Assembly: GCA_030834695.1 (NCBI GenBank)
Contig: JAUQXK010000031.1
Span: 108,568-172,567 of the forward strand
DNA: 64,000 nucleotides
DNA from: Desulfobacterales bacterium
Lineage (GTDB): Bacteria; Desulfobacterota; Desulfobacteria; Desulfobacterales; SpSt-501
Reading direction: 5' to 3'
Below the pieces are notes generated by a model. It saw nothing but the letters and a program-made list of their open reading frames with translations. It ran no database searches and was not told where the DNA came from. This document shows, in pieces, positions 25,689 through 35,316 of the stretch (its first letter is position 1; every line of letters starts with the position of its first letter). The position numbers and the translations under genes were made by a program.

Positions 25689-26774
25689 GCCTGTATCCTG
25701 CAGAACGCGGTTTTTTCTTCATGCTGTTGCCAAAATCAACCGACTGATACGTCGTCTGGCAACGATAGTAAAAACAGCATGAAATTATTCAAGGCTGCAC
25801 TCATAAAGTTGGCTCTTTTTTTTGGGGGATGGTGCACGGAAATGCAGACAGCCTTTATGCGTGGACCCTACGGTGAGAATTCAGCCTCGCTTTTGGAAAA
25901 GATAGCCGGGACAATATATTGACATAATATTGGCGCGAGGCAGCCGGGAACTATATGAAGTTATTTTATTTTGCTGAGTGCCTAAAATACATTCGACATA
26001 TCACTACGACGCAAAATCTTTGATACACTCCCTTTGATTCCCACATCGTTTTGCAGCTTGTTAGGTTCGGCGAATGAACAAGCAAGATCTTGCGCACCTC
26101 CTTTAATTTCGAGCATTCGACTTGGAAGCCGTTCTAAAATTAATCCGTCACACAGTTGATGTATCTTATTCTGCGGTCTATCCGACCCGAACCATGCAGT
26201 TTTTCAGGATTTCCATTCAAATGGGAAAATCATTGAGAGGCATGAGGTCCGGGAGATATTGATTTTGGAAAATTCGGAAAGGGGTCGGGACCGGATCGCT
26301 GGTCGGCACTGATATACTTTATCATAGTACTTCCAAAATACATTATTAACAGTATGGAAAGACTTCGCGGCTATGATATCCTAAAAAATCTCTTTCCCTC
26401 GACCGGGTCTCCAGCGGACCTGGGTTTTGTTGAGCGTTTGGGGCCTTGCTTTGCATTTAATGTTTTTGTTGGCCTGATAATCATCATCTTGTTTTAAGTC
26501 ATCAACACCTTTGGCATTATCTTTGTTGGGCAACGCAGCTTAGAAGGAGATATGCTAATTTCGTTCGCAAGGCAAATAGTCTGGTATTCTCGTTTTATTA
26601 TTATAAAACATTTTATAGCCAGGGGCTATTAAGCAGAATGATACGGGTAAACCTACTTCAGGCCGGGGCGAGACCTCCCAGATTACAACAAACCGATATT
26701 CAATCTACGTTTGTTCGGATTCTTCCCAGGCAAGAAGGTAAACTTCAAACAGTCATTTATAAAGGGAGGTTACA
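25689..26774. other. 1.1-kb AT-rich intergenic stretch
   Basis: No convincing gene is present. Three tiny plus-strand frames exist. 25779-25922 (47 codons) has a hydrophobic N-terminus. 26354-26497 (47 codons) ends in a GLIIIILF membrane-like tail. 26552-26632 (26 codons) starts after a perfect AAGGAG. None resembles a known protein. The composition is clearly AT-richer than the window at large, which fits horizontally acquired or decayed DNA. Confidence 0.5.
26552..26632 (+). CDS. Candidate 26-aa peptide
   Basis: The ATG lies three bases after AAGGAG. The peptide is MLISFARQIVWYSRFIIIKH followed by FIARGY, basic and hydrophobic. There is no homology that I recognise; it is listed only because its ribosome site is the best in the 1.1-kb stretch. 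Confidence 0.2.
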   Translation: MLISFARQIVWYSRFIIIKHFIARGY

Positions 26775-28076
26775 ATGAAACGTTTCATGCTCATTTCGTG
26801 TGTTCTATGCCTATGCTTAATAGTTGTTACAAACGTATCATCAAATTTTAACAAACCGTTGAGCCTTGTTGAGAAGGGACGAAAGATTTTCTTCAATGAA
26901 ACTTTCAATGGTAACGGTAGAACCTGTGGCACCTGTCATCCGGCTGAAAACAATTTTACGATTGACCCAGCATTCATAGCAACTCTGCCACCTAATGATC
27001 CCCTCTTTGTAGCGGAGTTTGTTCCTGCGTTAATGCAAAACTTCGAGAATCCAACATTGATGAGGGAGTTCGGGCTGATACTGGAAAATGTGGATGGGTT
27101 TGACGATTTGGCAAATAAATTTGTCATGCGGGGAGTGCCACAAACTCTATCGCTTAGAACCACCAGTGTTAGTACCCAAGAGGGCAACCGCCTGGGATGG
27201 TCAGGTGATGGTGCTCCCAATGATGGCTCACTTCGATCCTTTGCAATAGGTGCGGTGAGGCAGCATTTTACAAAAACACTGGCTCGTGTTGAGGGAGTGG
27301 ATTTCCGCTTACCTACCAATGAGGAACTTAATGCGTTGGAAGCCTTCCAGCTTTCACTTGGCAGGCAAGCAAATCTGGTATTGCCTTTACCACTTAAAGG
27401 CATTGAAGCCCAGCTTGGCCAAGATTTCTTTCTCAACAGCAAGTGCAATAATTGTCACACGAATGCCGGAGCAGGAGATAACCGTAATTTCAATACGGGC
27501 GTAGAGAATCTGCTCGATAAATCTCAAGATGAAACAGGCGAGCTTATCCCCCCTGATGATGGTTTCGGTACACCTGGTGATGGGGAATTTAACACACCTC
27601 CGTTGGTTGAAGCCGCAGATACCGGGCCATTTTTCCATGATAATTCAATTGGTACTTTGGAAGCTGCTATAGCATTTTTCGCAGGGCCTGCATTTGATGG
27701 TTCTCCTTCTGGCCCTGCCATTTCAATGGATGGCACACAAGTCGCCAATGTTGCCGCATTTTTACGAGTATTAAATTCCTTGGAAAACATTCAACAAAGC
27801 ATTGATTATTTATCCCAAGTGTCGTCAGTGGTTCATAAACCTGTTTTCAATAGGAATATTGACCCAATATTGTTAGCCAAAAATGAAACCAAGGACGCTA
27901 TCAAAGTCTTAGTTTGTGCTAATCTCCATTTTGTCGCAGTTAAATATCTGAATAAAGCATTGGCTCTTATAAAAAATGCTGAAAATTCCCGTTTCTTCCA
28001 AGTGAAATTAGCAAGGGAGGCAATCAAGCAATTGGAAAATGCACGGTTTGAATTAGTTGAACCCAACGGAGCCTAA
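26775..28076 (+). CDS. Di-heme cytochrome c peroxidase-like protein
   Basis: 433 aa from an ATG behind GGGAGG. A signal peptide (about 1-23) precedes two c-type heme sites, CGTCH (near residue 51) and CNNCH (near 229). The surrounding GRKIFFNETFNGNGRTCGTCH and QLGQDFFLNSKCNNCH fit the CcpA/MauG-like peroxidase superfamily, and PFFHDNSIGTLEAAI resembles the active-site loop region. A helical C-terminal extension of about 90 residues (from YLSQVSSVVHK) is unusual for CcpA. It should be periplasmic. AT-rich codon use contrasts with nearby genes and suggests transfer. Confidence 0.75.
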   Translation: MKRFMLISCVLCLCLIVVTNVSSNFNKPLSLVEKGRKIFFNETFNGNGRTCGTCHPAENNFTIDPAFIATLPPNDPLFVAEFVPALMQNFENPTLMREFGLILENVDGFDDLANKFVMRGVPQTLSLRTTSVSTQEGNRLGWSGDGAPNDGSLRSFAIGAVRQHFTKTLARVEGVDFRLPTNEELNALEAFQLSLGRQANLVLPLPLKGIEAQLGQDFFLNSKCNNCHTNAGAGDNRNFNTGVENLLDKSQDETGELIPPDDGFGTPGDGEFNTPPLVEAADTGPFFHDNSIGTLEAAIAFFAGPAFDGSPSGPAISMDGTQVANVAAFLRVLNSLENIQQSIDYLSQVSSVVHKPVFNRNIDPILLAKNETKDAIKVLVCANLHFVAVKYLNKALALIKNAENSRFFQVKLAREAIKQLENARFELVEPNGA

Positions 28077-28082
28077 AACAGA

Positions 28083-28114
28083 TGGGTGGCTTATCTTGGA
28101 CGGTAGGCCACCCA
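28083..28114 (+). terminator. Hairpin after di-heme cytochrome
   Basis: The arms TGGGTGGC and GCCACCCA (28083-28090 and 28107-28114) lie a few bases past the stop. The downstream tract is A-rich rather than T-rich, so termination strength is uncertain. Confidence 0.45.
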
Positions 28115-28317
28115 CACAATAAAAAGACAAGAAGCGAACGATGGTTGAAAATGAAACCCCAAATTCCAATACTGAAAATGAAGCGATTCTGCTGGCAGAT
28201 ATATATCTGCCATTAAGGTAATATTTTATCTGCCTATCCAAATCAAATATCCCAAAAAGTAATCTATACCTGAAAAGCTGGCGACCTGAACTAGCCATAT
28301 TGACAGCCTGTACTCAT

Positions 28318-29822
28318 TCATCTCCCCCCCCAAAAAAGGCTGCAGCTATCTTTCGAATATCCGCTGCAATTCCGGAGAATCGATCGGCCAGATGGCGATT
28401 TGTGTTTCTTAACTCTTCTCCGGCAAGTACTGCCAATATCGCCATCGAAGATGACCCAGCGCTGGTCGGCATAGCGCTGCTCGAAATGCCGGCGGATGAG
28501 CGGCAGGATATCGTAACGCGGATTGACCAGGGCCAGATACAAATCGTTTTCCATTCTTGAAAAACGGACCAGTCCTTTCTTGCGGTGGGCCTCACGGAGC
28601 ACCTTCTGGCTGAGCCGCTCGATGGCGAGACGAATGGCGGGATCGTGCCCGCCGCCGCCATCGGCGCCCGCCGGGACGGCCGTCCGGATGGACCGGTAAA
28701 TCAGGATCTCCACCTCCGGTTCTCCGGTCCGGTAGGCTTGATAAAGCTGCGATCGGCTGTCCGAACCCAGATGGCGATTGAGGCCTTGCCACACTCGCGC
28801 GGCCTTTCGTGCGTCACTTGGAATCCCCACACCTTCCTCGAAGAGCCCCGGCCGATGCACCTTCCGGGATCGGATCTGCGCCGGATCGGTCCTGCCGGCA
28901 TAGGCTTCGAATACGGCCGTGAGCAGGCCCTCGAATGTCCCGTCGGTCAGAAAGACAAGCTGGCGGTCTGACGTTGAAGGCACGGCAACCGATAATTTCC
29001 GGCGGGGCAAGTCAGCGACTCCGACCGGACGGTCTTCTTTATCTTTGACCGCACGGCGGAGAACGGGCTGACCCGGGCAGACGATGAAATGGACGGCACG
29101 GTTGAGGGCCACGCCCATCTGCCGGAGATGCTCGTACCGGATCAATCCCTGCCGCCGCAGTCTGACGATTCTTTTCGCCGATCGGAGGCCGATGCCGGGG
29201 ACTCTGAGAATCATGTCATACTCGGCCGAATTGATGTCCACCGGAAACAGGCCCGGCTGACGCTGTGCAAACCCAAGCTTGGGATCGGTCTGGAGGTCAA
29301 GATAGGGCTGCTCCGGCCGAATCACCTCTTCCAGGGAATAACCGTAGAGCCGCATCAGCCAATCGGCCTGGTAGAGCCGGTTTTCCCTGCCCATGGGCGG
29401 TTCCGGCAGTTTCGGCAATCGGGGGTCGGCGGCGTTGACGGGGATGTAGCCGGAATATTAACGCGCTTGAGCGCCTGTTTCCGGTAGAGGCTGCCGGCCA
29501 GGTGCAGGATGTCGTAGTCCGACTCCGGGCTGGCGCCGATGATCAACTGCGTGCTTTGGCCGGCCGGCGTGAAGGCGGCCCGCGGGATATCGTTGCTGGC
29601 CCGATTCGCGCAGTAGGCGCAGTCGTAGACGCAGAAATTCGTAAAGAGGACCTTCAGCAGCGACACGCAGCGGCCGTCCTCGGTAAACGAGTGGCAGATT
29701 CCGCTGGGAGTTGCGCTTCCAAGCCGCCCTCCCCGGTTCTCCCTCCGGCTGCCGCTGGACGCGCAGGAAACGTCGTACTTGGCAGCGCCTGCCAGTATTT
29801 CCAATTTTTTCTTAATGTTCAT
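28318..29822 (-). pseudogene. Decayed radical-SAM DNA-repair gene fused to UDG-linked partner
   Basis: The 5' part encodes MNIKKKLEILAGAAKYD ... CHSFTEDGRCVSLLKVLFTN with the CxxxCxxC cluster motif (CVYDCAYC) of the putative DNA modification/repair radical SAM family (TIGR03916). After RAAFTP it jumps straight to AGQSTQLIIGASPESD, so roughly the middle third of the TIM barrel is missing. Near 29457-29460 the frame shifts by one base: the next frame resumes with YSGYIPVNAADPRLP and continues through the helix-hairpin-helix end (PGIGLRSAKRI). It then runs without a stop into the partner domain (TIGR03915-like; FLTDGTFEGLLTAVFEAY ... REAHRKKGLVRF). The extreme C-terminus also leaves the family pattern. 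A functional enzyme is unlikely. Confidence 0.8.
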
Positions 29823-30084
29823 GCCATTACGCCACGAGCGGTGAGTGTGCTGAGACTGGGGAATATAGGAATCAAAGGCAGGGAAAAGCAATACCGAGCG
29901 ATGGTCTCAGCGGGGCCGGTGTGCCGAACATTTGCAAATTTAATCTCTTGAAATCTATAATGAAATGATTTTGGGGCGCTTAAGATCAACAATGGCACGA
30001 GTTCTGCTTATGGCGGAAGGCCTACACGGTTTTGCGCGGCAGCCGACTCGGCGGCCCCATTTTATGGCTGAGTGAGATCAACAT

Positions 30085-30618
30085 ATGCCTCTACCCTTGG
30101 GACACCTCGCGATTGGATTGGCCACGCACGAATTGAGCTCGGGCCAATCGGCCTTCGGCCGCTGGAAACTTTTTGCGGCGATCCTGGTTCTCGCCAACCT
30201 TCCCGACATCGATGTCATCTTCGGCCTCCTGATCGAATGGAACGGCAGCGCCTTCCACCGCGGACCCACCCACAGCCTGTTGTTCGCCCTGGCTTGCGGA
30301 TTTCTGGCATCAAAGGCGTCTAAAAGTTGGACGTGGCTCCCTCGCATGGAATTCCCAGGTTGCTTCGCTTTGATTCTATCTCATGTGGCGGCCGATGCGC
30401 TGCTGTCGACTTCACCCGTTTCCTGGTTCTGGCCGTTAGCAACCAACTGGTCGGCCGGGCACAGCGGCTGGCAGGATGTTTTCGGCATGGTTCTCAAGGG
30501 GAACGCTCAGGATGCCATGATTATCTTGGGCGCTGCCGCCGTCATCATGGTCCAGCGAACGGCTCGAGCCCTGAGCGTCGGCCTGATTCTGCGGCTGCGT
30601 CGCAAGAGCTCCGCATAA
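30085..30618 (+). CDS. YdjM/DUF457-like membrane metal-dependent hydrolase
   Basis: 177 aa with about four membrane segments. The family's motifs are present: GHLAIGLATHE at the start, ANLPDIDVIFG, and HRGPTHSLLFAL, which carry the His/Asp metal ligands, plus SHVAADALLS. These proteins (E. coli YdjM is LexA-controlled) are annotated as inner-membrane hydrolases of unknown substrate. It is monocistronic and converges on the photolyase gene with a two-base gap. Confidence 0.7.
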   Translation: MPLPLGHLAIGLATHELSSGQSAFGRWKLFAAILVLANLPDIDVIFGLLIEWNGSAFHRGPTHSLLFALACGFLASKASKSWTWLPRMEFPGCFALILSHVAADALLSTSPVSWFWPLATNWSAGHSGWQDVFGMVLKGNAQDAMIILGAAAVIMVQRTARALSVGLILRLRRKSSA

Positions 30619-30620
30619 TT

Positions 30621-32000
30621 TCACAACCCACTGCAGCGGGCCTCAACCTTGCGGACATAGGCGCCGATGTCGCACTTGCGCTCCAATCCCGAGGCCATCA
30701 TGCTGCGGACCTTGCCGTAGATCGCCCGCTGCGGCCAGGCCCGGTCGTGAATGCCGTAGACCCAGGCCACGCCGGCGTAGGAGTTCGGATCGCGGCCATC
30801 CAGGAAATATTTGTTGTTCAGCGCCAGGGTCGTGGCAAAACCCTCCTCCGGGGTCCGCGACCACTCCAGGATCTTTTTTCCCCAGTACATGCGCATGTAG
30901 TTGTGCATGAAGCCGGTGCAGGCCATCTCACGCATGGCGGCGTTCCAGTAGGGGTCGTGGGTTTCGGCATTTTCGAGCCGGGCGGCCGAATACCGATACT
31001 CGCGCCGGTCGCGGCGGTGTTCGGCCAGACTCTGCTGAGCCCAGCCCGGCAGGCAGGCATACGAATCGTAGTTAGCGGTGAAATGAGTGAAGTTGCAGGC
31101 GAGTTCGCGGCGAACGACCATTTCCTCCAAAAACGCGTCCTTGGCCGCTTGGGACGCGGATGATTTGGTCACCTCGACCGCCAGATAAAGCGGCGATATC
31201 TGCCCGAAGTGCAGGTAGGGGCTCATGTGGGAAATGTCGTCCGTCTGGGGCTGGTTGTGGTTTTGCTGGTAGCGCGCAAGGCGGTTCTGGAGAAACTCGG
31301 TGAAACGCCGATGAGCCTCGGAAGTTCCGCCCCGGAACCGGCCCGAAACCGGGGACACGCTGCGATCGATGGCGAGCGATTGGAGTACGGCCGCCGGGCT
31401 GTCGACCGGCATTCCATCCAGCTTGAGACCGGTCGCCGGCATCCCCGCGACAACGGGGGGCGGCTTCTTGAGGAAATCAGGCAACTGGCGATGGATCCTC
31501 GGCCGAAGGGTGCGGGCGCCGATCTCAGCCTTGGTGGATGCCGTCTCCACCGGCACGATCAGGTCGCTTTCCACCTGCACCACCCGGCAGGCGGCCCCGC
31601 GCGCCACGGCCTGCCGCCATTGCCGCTGATGTCGAAGATAGCCGCAGTCGCATACGATGAGGCTGGCCTCGCGACCCAGCTCCAGCGCCACGGCCGGCGG
31701 AGCGCCCCGGCGCAGGACCAAACGGATGTTGCGCTTCCGTAGCGTCTGCGCGGTTTCTTTCAACCCCTCCAGCATGAAGGTATAATGCCGCAGGTTAGCC
31801 TCGGGGTATTCGTCCGTCAGCCCGAAGGCCACCACCACCCCCTGCTCCAGGCGGTTCGCTTCCTGAACGGCATACTCCAACGCGTGATTCATCTCCGCGC
31901 GCTGCGACTGCTGCATCCAGTAGAGCACGTAGCGGCCTCGAGCGACATCCCTGTCGTTCAGATGTTTTATCCGCGCGTCTTGAATTGGCGATGCGTTCAA
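30621..32000 (-). CDS. phr: Class II CPD photolyase
   Basis: 459 aa, the usual class II length. It has GRYVLYWMQQSQRAEMNHALEYA at the N-terminus, a class II feature, VVVAFGLTDEYPEANLRHYTFMLEG, and the C-terminal FAD/DNA region (ELACNFTHFTANYDSY, HDPYWNAAMREMACTGFMHNYMRMYWGKKILEW, LNNKYFLDGRDPNSYAGVAWVYG). It reverts cyclobutane pyrimidine dimers using light, with FAD as cofactor. The start appears to be TTG at 32000 behind GAAGGGA; no in-frame ATG fits. It is the last gene of a minus-strand block, 24 bp after the octaheme cytochrome. Confidence 0.9.
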   Translation of the reverse strand: MNASPIQDARIKHLNDRDVARGRYVLYWMQQSQRAEMNHALEYAVQEANRLEQGVVVAFGLTDEYPEANLRHYTFMLEGLKETAQTLRKRNIRLVLRRGAPPAVALELGREASLIVCDCGYLRHQRQWRQAVARGAACRVVQVESDLIVPVETASTKAEIGARTLRPRIHRQLPDFLKKPPPVVAGMPATGLKLDGMPVDSPAAVLQSLAIDRSVSPVSGRFRGGTSEAHRRFTEFLQNRLARYQQNHNQPQTDDISHMSPYLHFGQISPLYLAVEVTKSSASQAAKDAFLEEMVVRRELACNFTHFTANYDSYACLPGWAQQSLAEHRRDRREYRYSAARLENAETHDPYWNAAMREMACTGFMHNYMRMYWGKKILEWSRTPEEGFATTLALNNKYFLDGRDPNSYAGVAWVYGIHDRAWPQRAIYGKVRSMMASGLERKCDIGAYVRKVEARCSGL

Positions 32001-32024
32001 GCCGTCAACATCCCTTCGCGAAGC

Positions 32025-33533
32025 TCACGGTTTTTTTGAGAGCTGCATTTGCTTGCGCAGCTCCAGCCAGTCGTGCAGGTCCATGATGGCTCTGTTCAAT
32101 TGATAGCGGCCGTCGGAGAAAACGCCGTAGTCGCCGCCGCAACCCATGGCCGAAGCGAACCGGATGGTGTTGGCGTAAATCAGCCAGGTGTCGGCCCAGC
32201 GCCGTTCAATGCCTTCGTCGAAGGGGTTGGCCTTCTGTTCGAAGCCCGCAGCCAGACCGCTCGCCCAGATCTCTTTCATGATTCGCGTCGCGCTGAGCGT
32301 CTTGGCGTTGGTCTCGCGGATGGTGTTCTCGAAGCGCGCCCACTGACCGTCGACCCATGCGGTGCCGTGGCAGCTCAGGCAGACCGCCTGCAGGGTGCGG
32401 CGGCGCTGGCTCATCGCGTCTTTACCGATGAGATATTTAGCGGCAACCCCGCCGTCCAGGTCGGTCGGCAGCGGCTGGCCGTTCTTATTGCGGATGATGG
32501 TGGTGTCCGGCTCAATGGGGTGGGGATGGGCATACACCAGGCCGAGCAGGCGCCAGGGCAGACGATCATTCATCTGGTGCGAGCGCTGGGCCACCACCTC
32601 GCCCTCGGTGTTCACCAGGAGGCTGACATGGCATGCGGCGCAGGTGGGGGCGGTGAAATCCTTGCCGACGGTCCATGGTACGCTCTTGAACTCCCAATCT
32701 TTGTTGTGGGTCGAAAAAAGATTACCGTGTTTGCTCGCCTCATAGACCTTGAAGGCCGGCACATCCGGACCGACATGGCATTCCTTGCAGGTGTAGGGCT
32801 TGCGCGCCGTTTCGATCGAAAACTGGTGCCGGGTATGGCAGGCGGCGCAGGATCCCAGGGTGCCGTCCAGGTTGACGCGGCCGACGCCCTGATTGGGCCA
32901 GCCGTCGATCTTGGGAAAATCGAGCGCACCGGCCAGCTCGGTGTCGCGGGTCTCCTTGCCCGTGACCTTGAGCTGGGTTCCGTGGCAGTAATAGCATGTC
33001 TCCGCCCGGGTGGCCGCATGGGCCGGTTGGATGGCGATCTTGCCGCCCTTGCGCTGGATCTCGCCCAAAATAGCGTTCTCCAGATCATTGTAAACCTTGT
33101 TCCCGGCCAGGTTCTTGTAAGCATGCGCCATGATGTTCTTGGAGTACTGCTCGGCCTCCTGGACGTGGCAGGTCCGACAATCACCGGGACTGACGACGAT
33201 GTGGATCTCATGACCGTTATGATCGAAGGTGTCGGCGTGTTCCTTGGGCCGCCGCGTGTGGCACTCGGCGCATCCGACCGCGGTCTCGCGAAGGTTCTCC
33301 GGCACCGATGGGTTCGATACCTTCAGCCCGAGGCCGGTTACCTTCAGGGCTGTCCCCGGAGTAACTTGGGCGTGGCGGCTGCGCTGCCAATCGGCGACGA
33401 TCCCCGGATGAACGATCTTATGACATTCAATGCATTCCTGGGTGGCCTCGCTCAGCTTCGCCTCAGCCGCAGCCCACTTCGCCTGATTAAGAAATAGGCT
33501 CCCTGCCGCTGCCAGCAACATGATGAATTTCAT
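32025..33533 (-). CDS. Octaheme cytochrome c, hydroxylamine-oxidoreductase family
   Basis: About 502 aa. A signal peptide (MKFIMLLAAAGSLFLNQAKWAAA) is followed by exactly eight CxxCH motifs: CIECH, CAECH, CRTCH, CYYCH, CAACH, CKECH, CAACH and CLSCH. The C-terminal helical domain (TNAKTLSATRIMKEIW ... RWADTWLIYANTIRFASAM) is typical of HAO proteins. Periplasmic HAO-like octahemes of anaerobes usually reduce nitrite or hydroxylamine rather than oxidise it. The class depends on a cross-linking Tyr that I cannot place without alignment. The open frame extends 22 codons upstream. It is followed by the photolyase gene. Confidence 0.8.
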   Translation of the reverse strand: MKFIMLLAAAGSLFLNQAKWAAAEAKLSEATQECIECHKIVHPGIVADWQRSRHAQVTPGTALKVTGLGLKVSNPSVPENLRETAVGCAECHTRRPKEHADTFDHNGHEIHIVVSPGDCRTCHVQEAEQYSKNIMAHAYKNLAGNKVYNDLENAILGEIQRKGGKIAIQPAHAATRAETCYYCHGTQLKVTGKETRDTELAGALDFPKIDGWPNQGVGRVNLDGTLGSCAACHTRHQFSIETARKPYTCKECHVGPDVPAFKVYEASKHGNLFSTHNKDWEFKSVPWTVGKDFTAPTCAACHVSLLVNTEGEVVAQRSHQMNDRLPWRLLGLVYAHPHPIEPDTTIIRNKNGQPLPTDLDGGVAAKYLIGKDAMSQRRRTLQAVCLSCHGTAWVDGQWARFENTIRETNAKTLSATRIMKEIWASGLAAGFEQKANPFDEGIERRWADTWLIYANTIRFASAMGCGGDYGVFSDGRYQLNRAIMDLHDWLELRKQMQLSKKP

Positions 33534-33774
33534 AGTTGACCATCCTGTCATCCAGAGTTGGGAAAAAGGGCTTATCGAGCGTACGGACGAAGAAGGCAAT
33601 TATTTTGACAAAAGGAAACAAAAAAGGCAACGCATAAGGCGTTGGCTTTCAAAGGGAGGGCGCTCACTCGTACGGATATGAACCGGGGATCGACCGGAGG
33701 GCATATTTACCGATGAAGTCCATGGCCATCAAGTTTGAAACGATGGGTTGTGTCGAATCCTCTCAGGGCAGGCA

Positions 33775-35316
33775 CTATCCATGGTACCGTGGCAGAAAGC
33801 AGACGTTCTTATTTTCAAGTGCAATTCGTTCAGGTCCTCGTATCAAGGCCCTGCCGGCAGCTCGGCAGATGTTGACGAGCATCCCCCGAAACACGATTCG
33901 ATGCGCAGGAAGCAACGCATACCAGTACAGGATGCCGCCCAATCCTTTCGGAAGGAAACGCGCGGCCAGGCGGAGTTCGCAGCGCTTTTCACCAAGCGGG
34001 GTAAGCTTGAAATCAAGCAAGGCGTCGCCCGGCGTTTTCATCTCCGCAAAAAGCTGCAATTGACACGGCGGTTCCACTTTCAGCACTCGCCAGAAGTCAA
34101 AGATGTCGCCGGCCTGCAGTTCGTTGGTACGGGGACAGTCGGTTTTCATGCCGCGACCACCCAAAATGCGGTCGATTAGCCCTCGCAGGCGCCAAAGCGC
34201 ATTGGCGTAGCAATATCCATTTTTTCCGCCAATCCGGCCGACAATCCGCCAGATTTCCGCGACGGAGGCGGCGATGACGGCCCGATAAGAGAGACCCAAA
34301 CGCGTTCCGCCGGCATAGTCTGCATCGCCGCAATAAGGCCACTCGAATGGTAAAAGTTTGCCGTCCTCCGACCAGCAGGTTTCCAATCGTTCCTGTTTCG
34401 CTCGCTGCAATGCGCTGCGGATGGCTTCTCGGCATCCCATCAATCGCTGGGGAATGATCTCGCGAATGCGGTTATCTCGGCACACGGCATCGCTGGTCAG
34501 CCCCTGCGTCAAGGGCAGGGCGATTGCGGTCGGCACCGGGCTGATAAAACGGATCCAATACGCACTCAGAGTCGGAGTCAGCACCGGCACCGGAATGATG
34601 ATCCGTTTGCGCAGCCCGGCCTCCTCGGCATAAATCCCGAGCAGGCGCTGGTAGGTCATTATTTCCGGCCCACCGATGTCATAGGTCTCCCCGGCGGTCT
34701 CCGGACGCTCCAGGCATCCAATCAGGTACCCGATGACATTGCTGATGGCGATCGGCTGGTTCAGAGATCGGACCCAGCGCGGTGTGGTCATGATGGGGAG
34801 GTGCTCGACCAGGTAGCGCATGATCTCAAAGGAGGCGCTGCCCGACCCGAGGATCATGGGTGCGCGCAGATCGGTAGTGGGCACGCGGCCGGCCTGCAGA
34901 ATCCGAGCCACTTCGATACGCGACGCAAGGTGCTCGCTCAGGCGTCCCTGTTTGGCTTCGGCCAGCCCACCCAAATAGACGATACGCTTGAGGCCTGCAG
35001 CTTCCGCAGCCGCCGCCATGTTTCGGGCGGCCGTCCGATCGGCCTCCGCGAACCGCCCTCCCGTGGCGATCATTGAGTGGACCAGATAGTAGGCCACATC
35101 GCAACCCGTGGCGGCCGCTTCAAGAGAAGGCGGATCGAAAACGTCGCCCTTAACCAGTTCCACCCGCGGGTCGCGGGCCCACGGGCGGCAGGCCAGCTTC
35201 TCGACGGATCGCCCCATGCCCCGGACGCGGTAGCCGGTCTGAACCAGGGCCGGGATCAGGCGTCCGCCGACATAGCCGCCGGCGCCGGTCACCAGAATGG
35301 GGGCGGATGGATTCAT
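33775..35316 (-). CDS. NAD(P)-binding SDR with C-terminal DUF2867
   Basis: 513 aa. An atypical short-chain dehydrogenase domain (1-290) opens with ILVTGAGGYVGGRLIPALV (Rossmann GxxGxxG) and VAYYLVHSM. A DUF2867 domain follows (about 330-490; GLSYRAVIAASVAEIWRIVGRIGG, GDIFDFWRVLKVEP). The combination is common near photolyase genes in proteobacteria, but the substrate is unknown. It is translationally coupled to the GldA-like gene (ATGA overlap). Confidence 0.8.
   Translation of the reverse strand: MNPSAPILVTGAGGYVGGRLIPALVQTGYRVRGMGRSVEKLACRPWARDPRVELVKGDVFDPPSLEAAATGCDVAYYLVHSMIATGGRFAEADRTAARNMAAAAEAAGLKRIVYLGGLAEAKQGRLSEHLASRIEVARILQAGRVPTTDLRAPMILGSGSASFEIMRYLVEHLPIMTTPRWVRSLNQPIAISNVIGYLIGCLERPETAGETYDIGGPEIMTYQRLLGIYAEEAGLRKRIIIPVPVLTPTLSAYWIRFISPVPTAIALPLTQGLTSDAVCRDNRIREIIPQRLMGCREAIRSALQRAKQERLETCWSEDGKLLPFEWPYCGDADYAGGTRLGLSYRAVIAASVAEIWRIVGRIGGKNGYCYANALWRLRGLIDRILGGRGMKTDCPRTNELQAGDIFDFWRVLKVEPPCQLQLFAEMKTPGDALLDFKLTPLGEKRCELRLAARFLPKGLGGILYWYALLPAHRIVFRGMLVNICRAAGRALIRGPERIALENKNVCFLPRYHG

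Noticed and set aside
25779..26497. Two 47-codon frames in the AT-rich gap
   Set aside because: No family resemblance, weak ribosome sites and the AT-rich setting make chance frames likely.
29502..29951. A 149-codon plus-strand frame opposite the radical-SAM relic
   Set aside because: It is antisense to the recognisable relic and has no domain.
32049..33497. A 482-codon plus-strand frame opposite the octaheme cytochrome
   Set aside because: The minus frame has eight heme motifs and a signal peptide; the plus frame has no recognisable domain and is a shadow.
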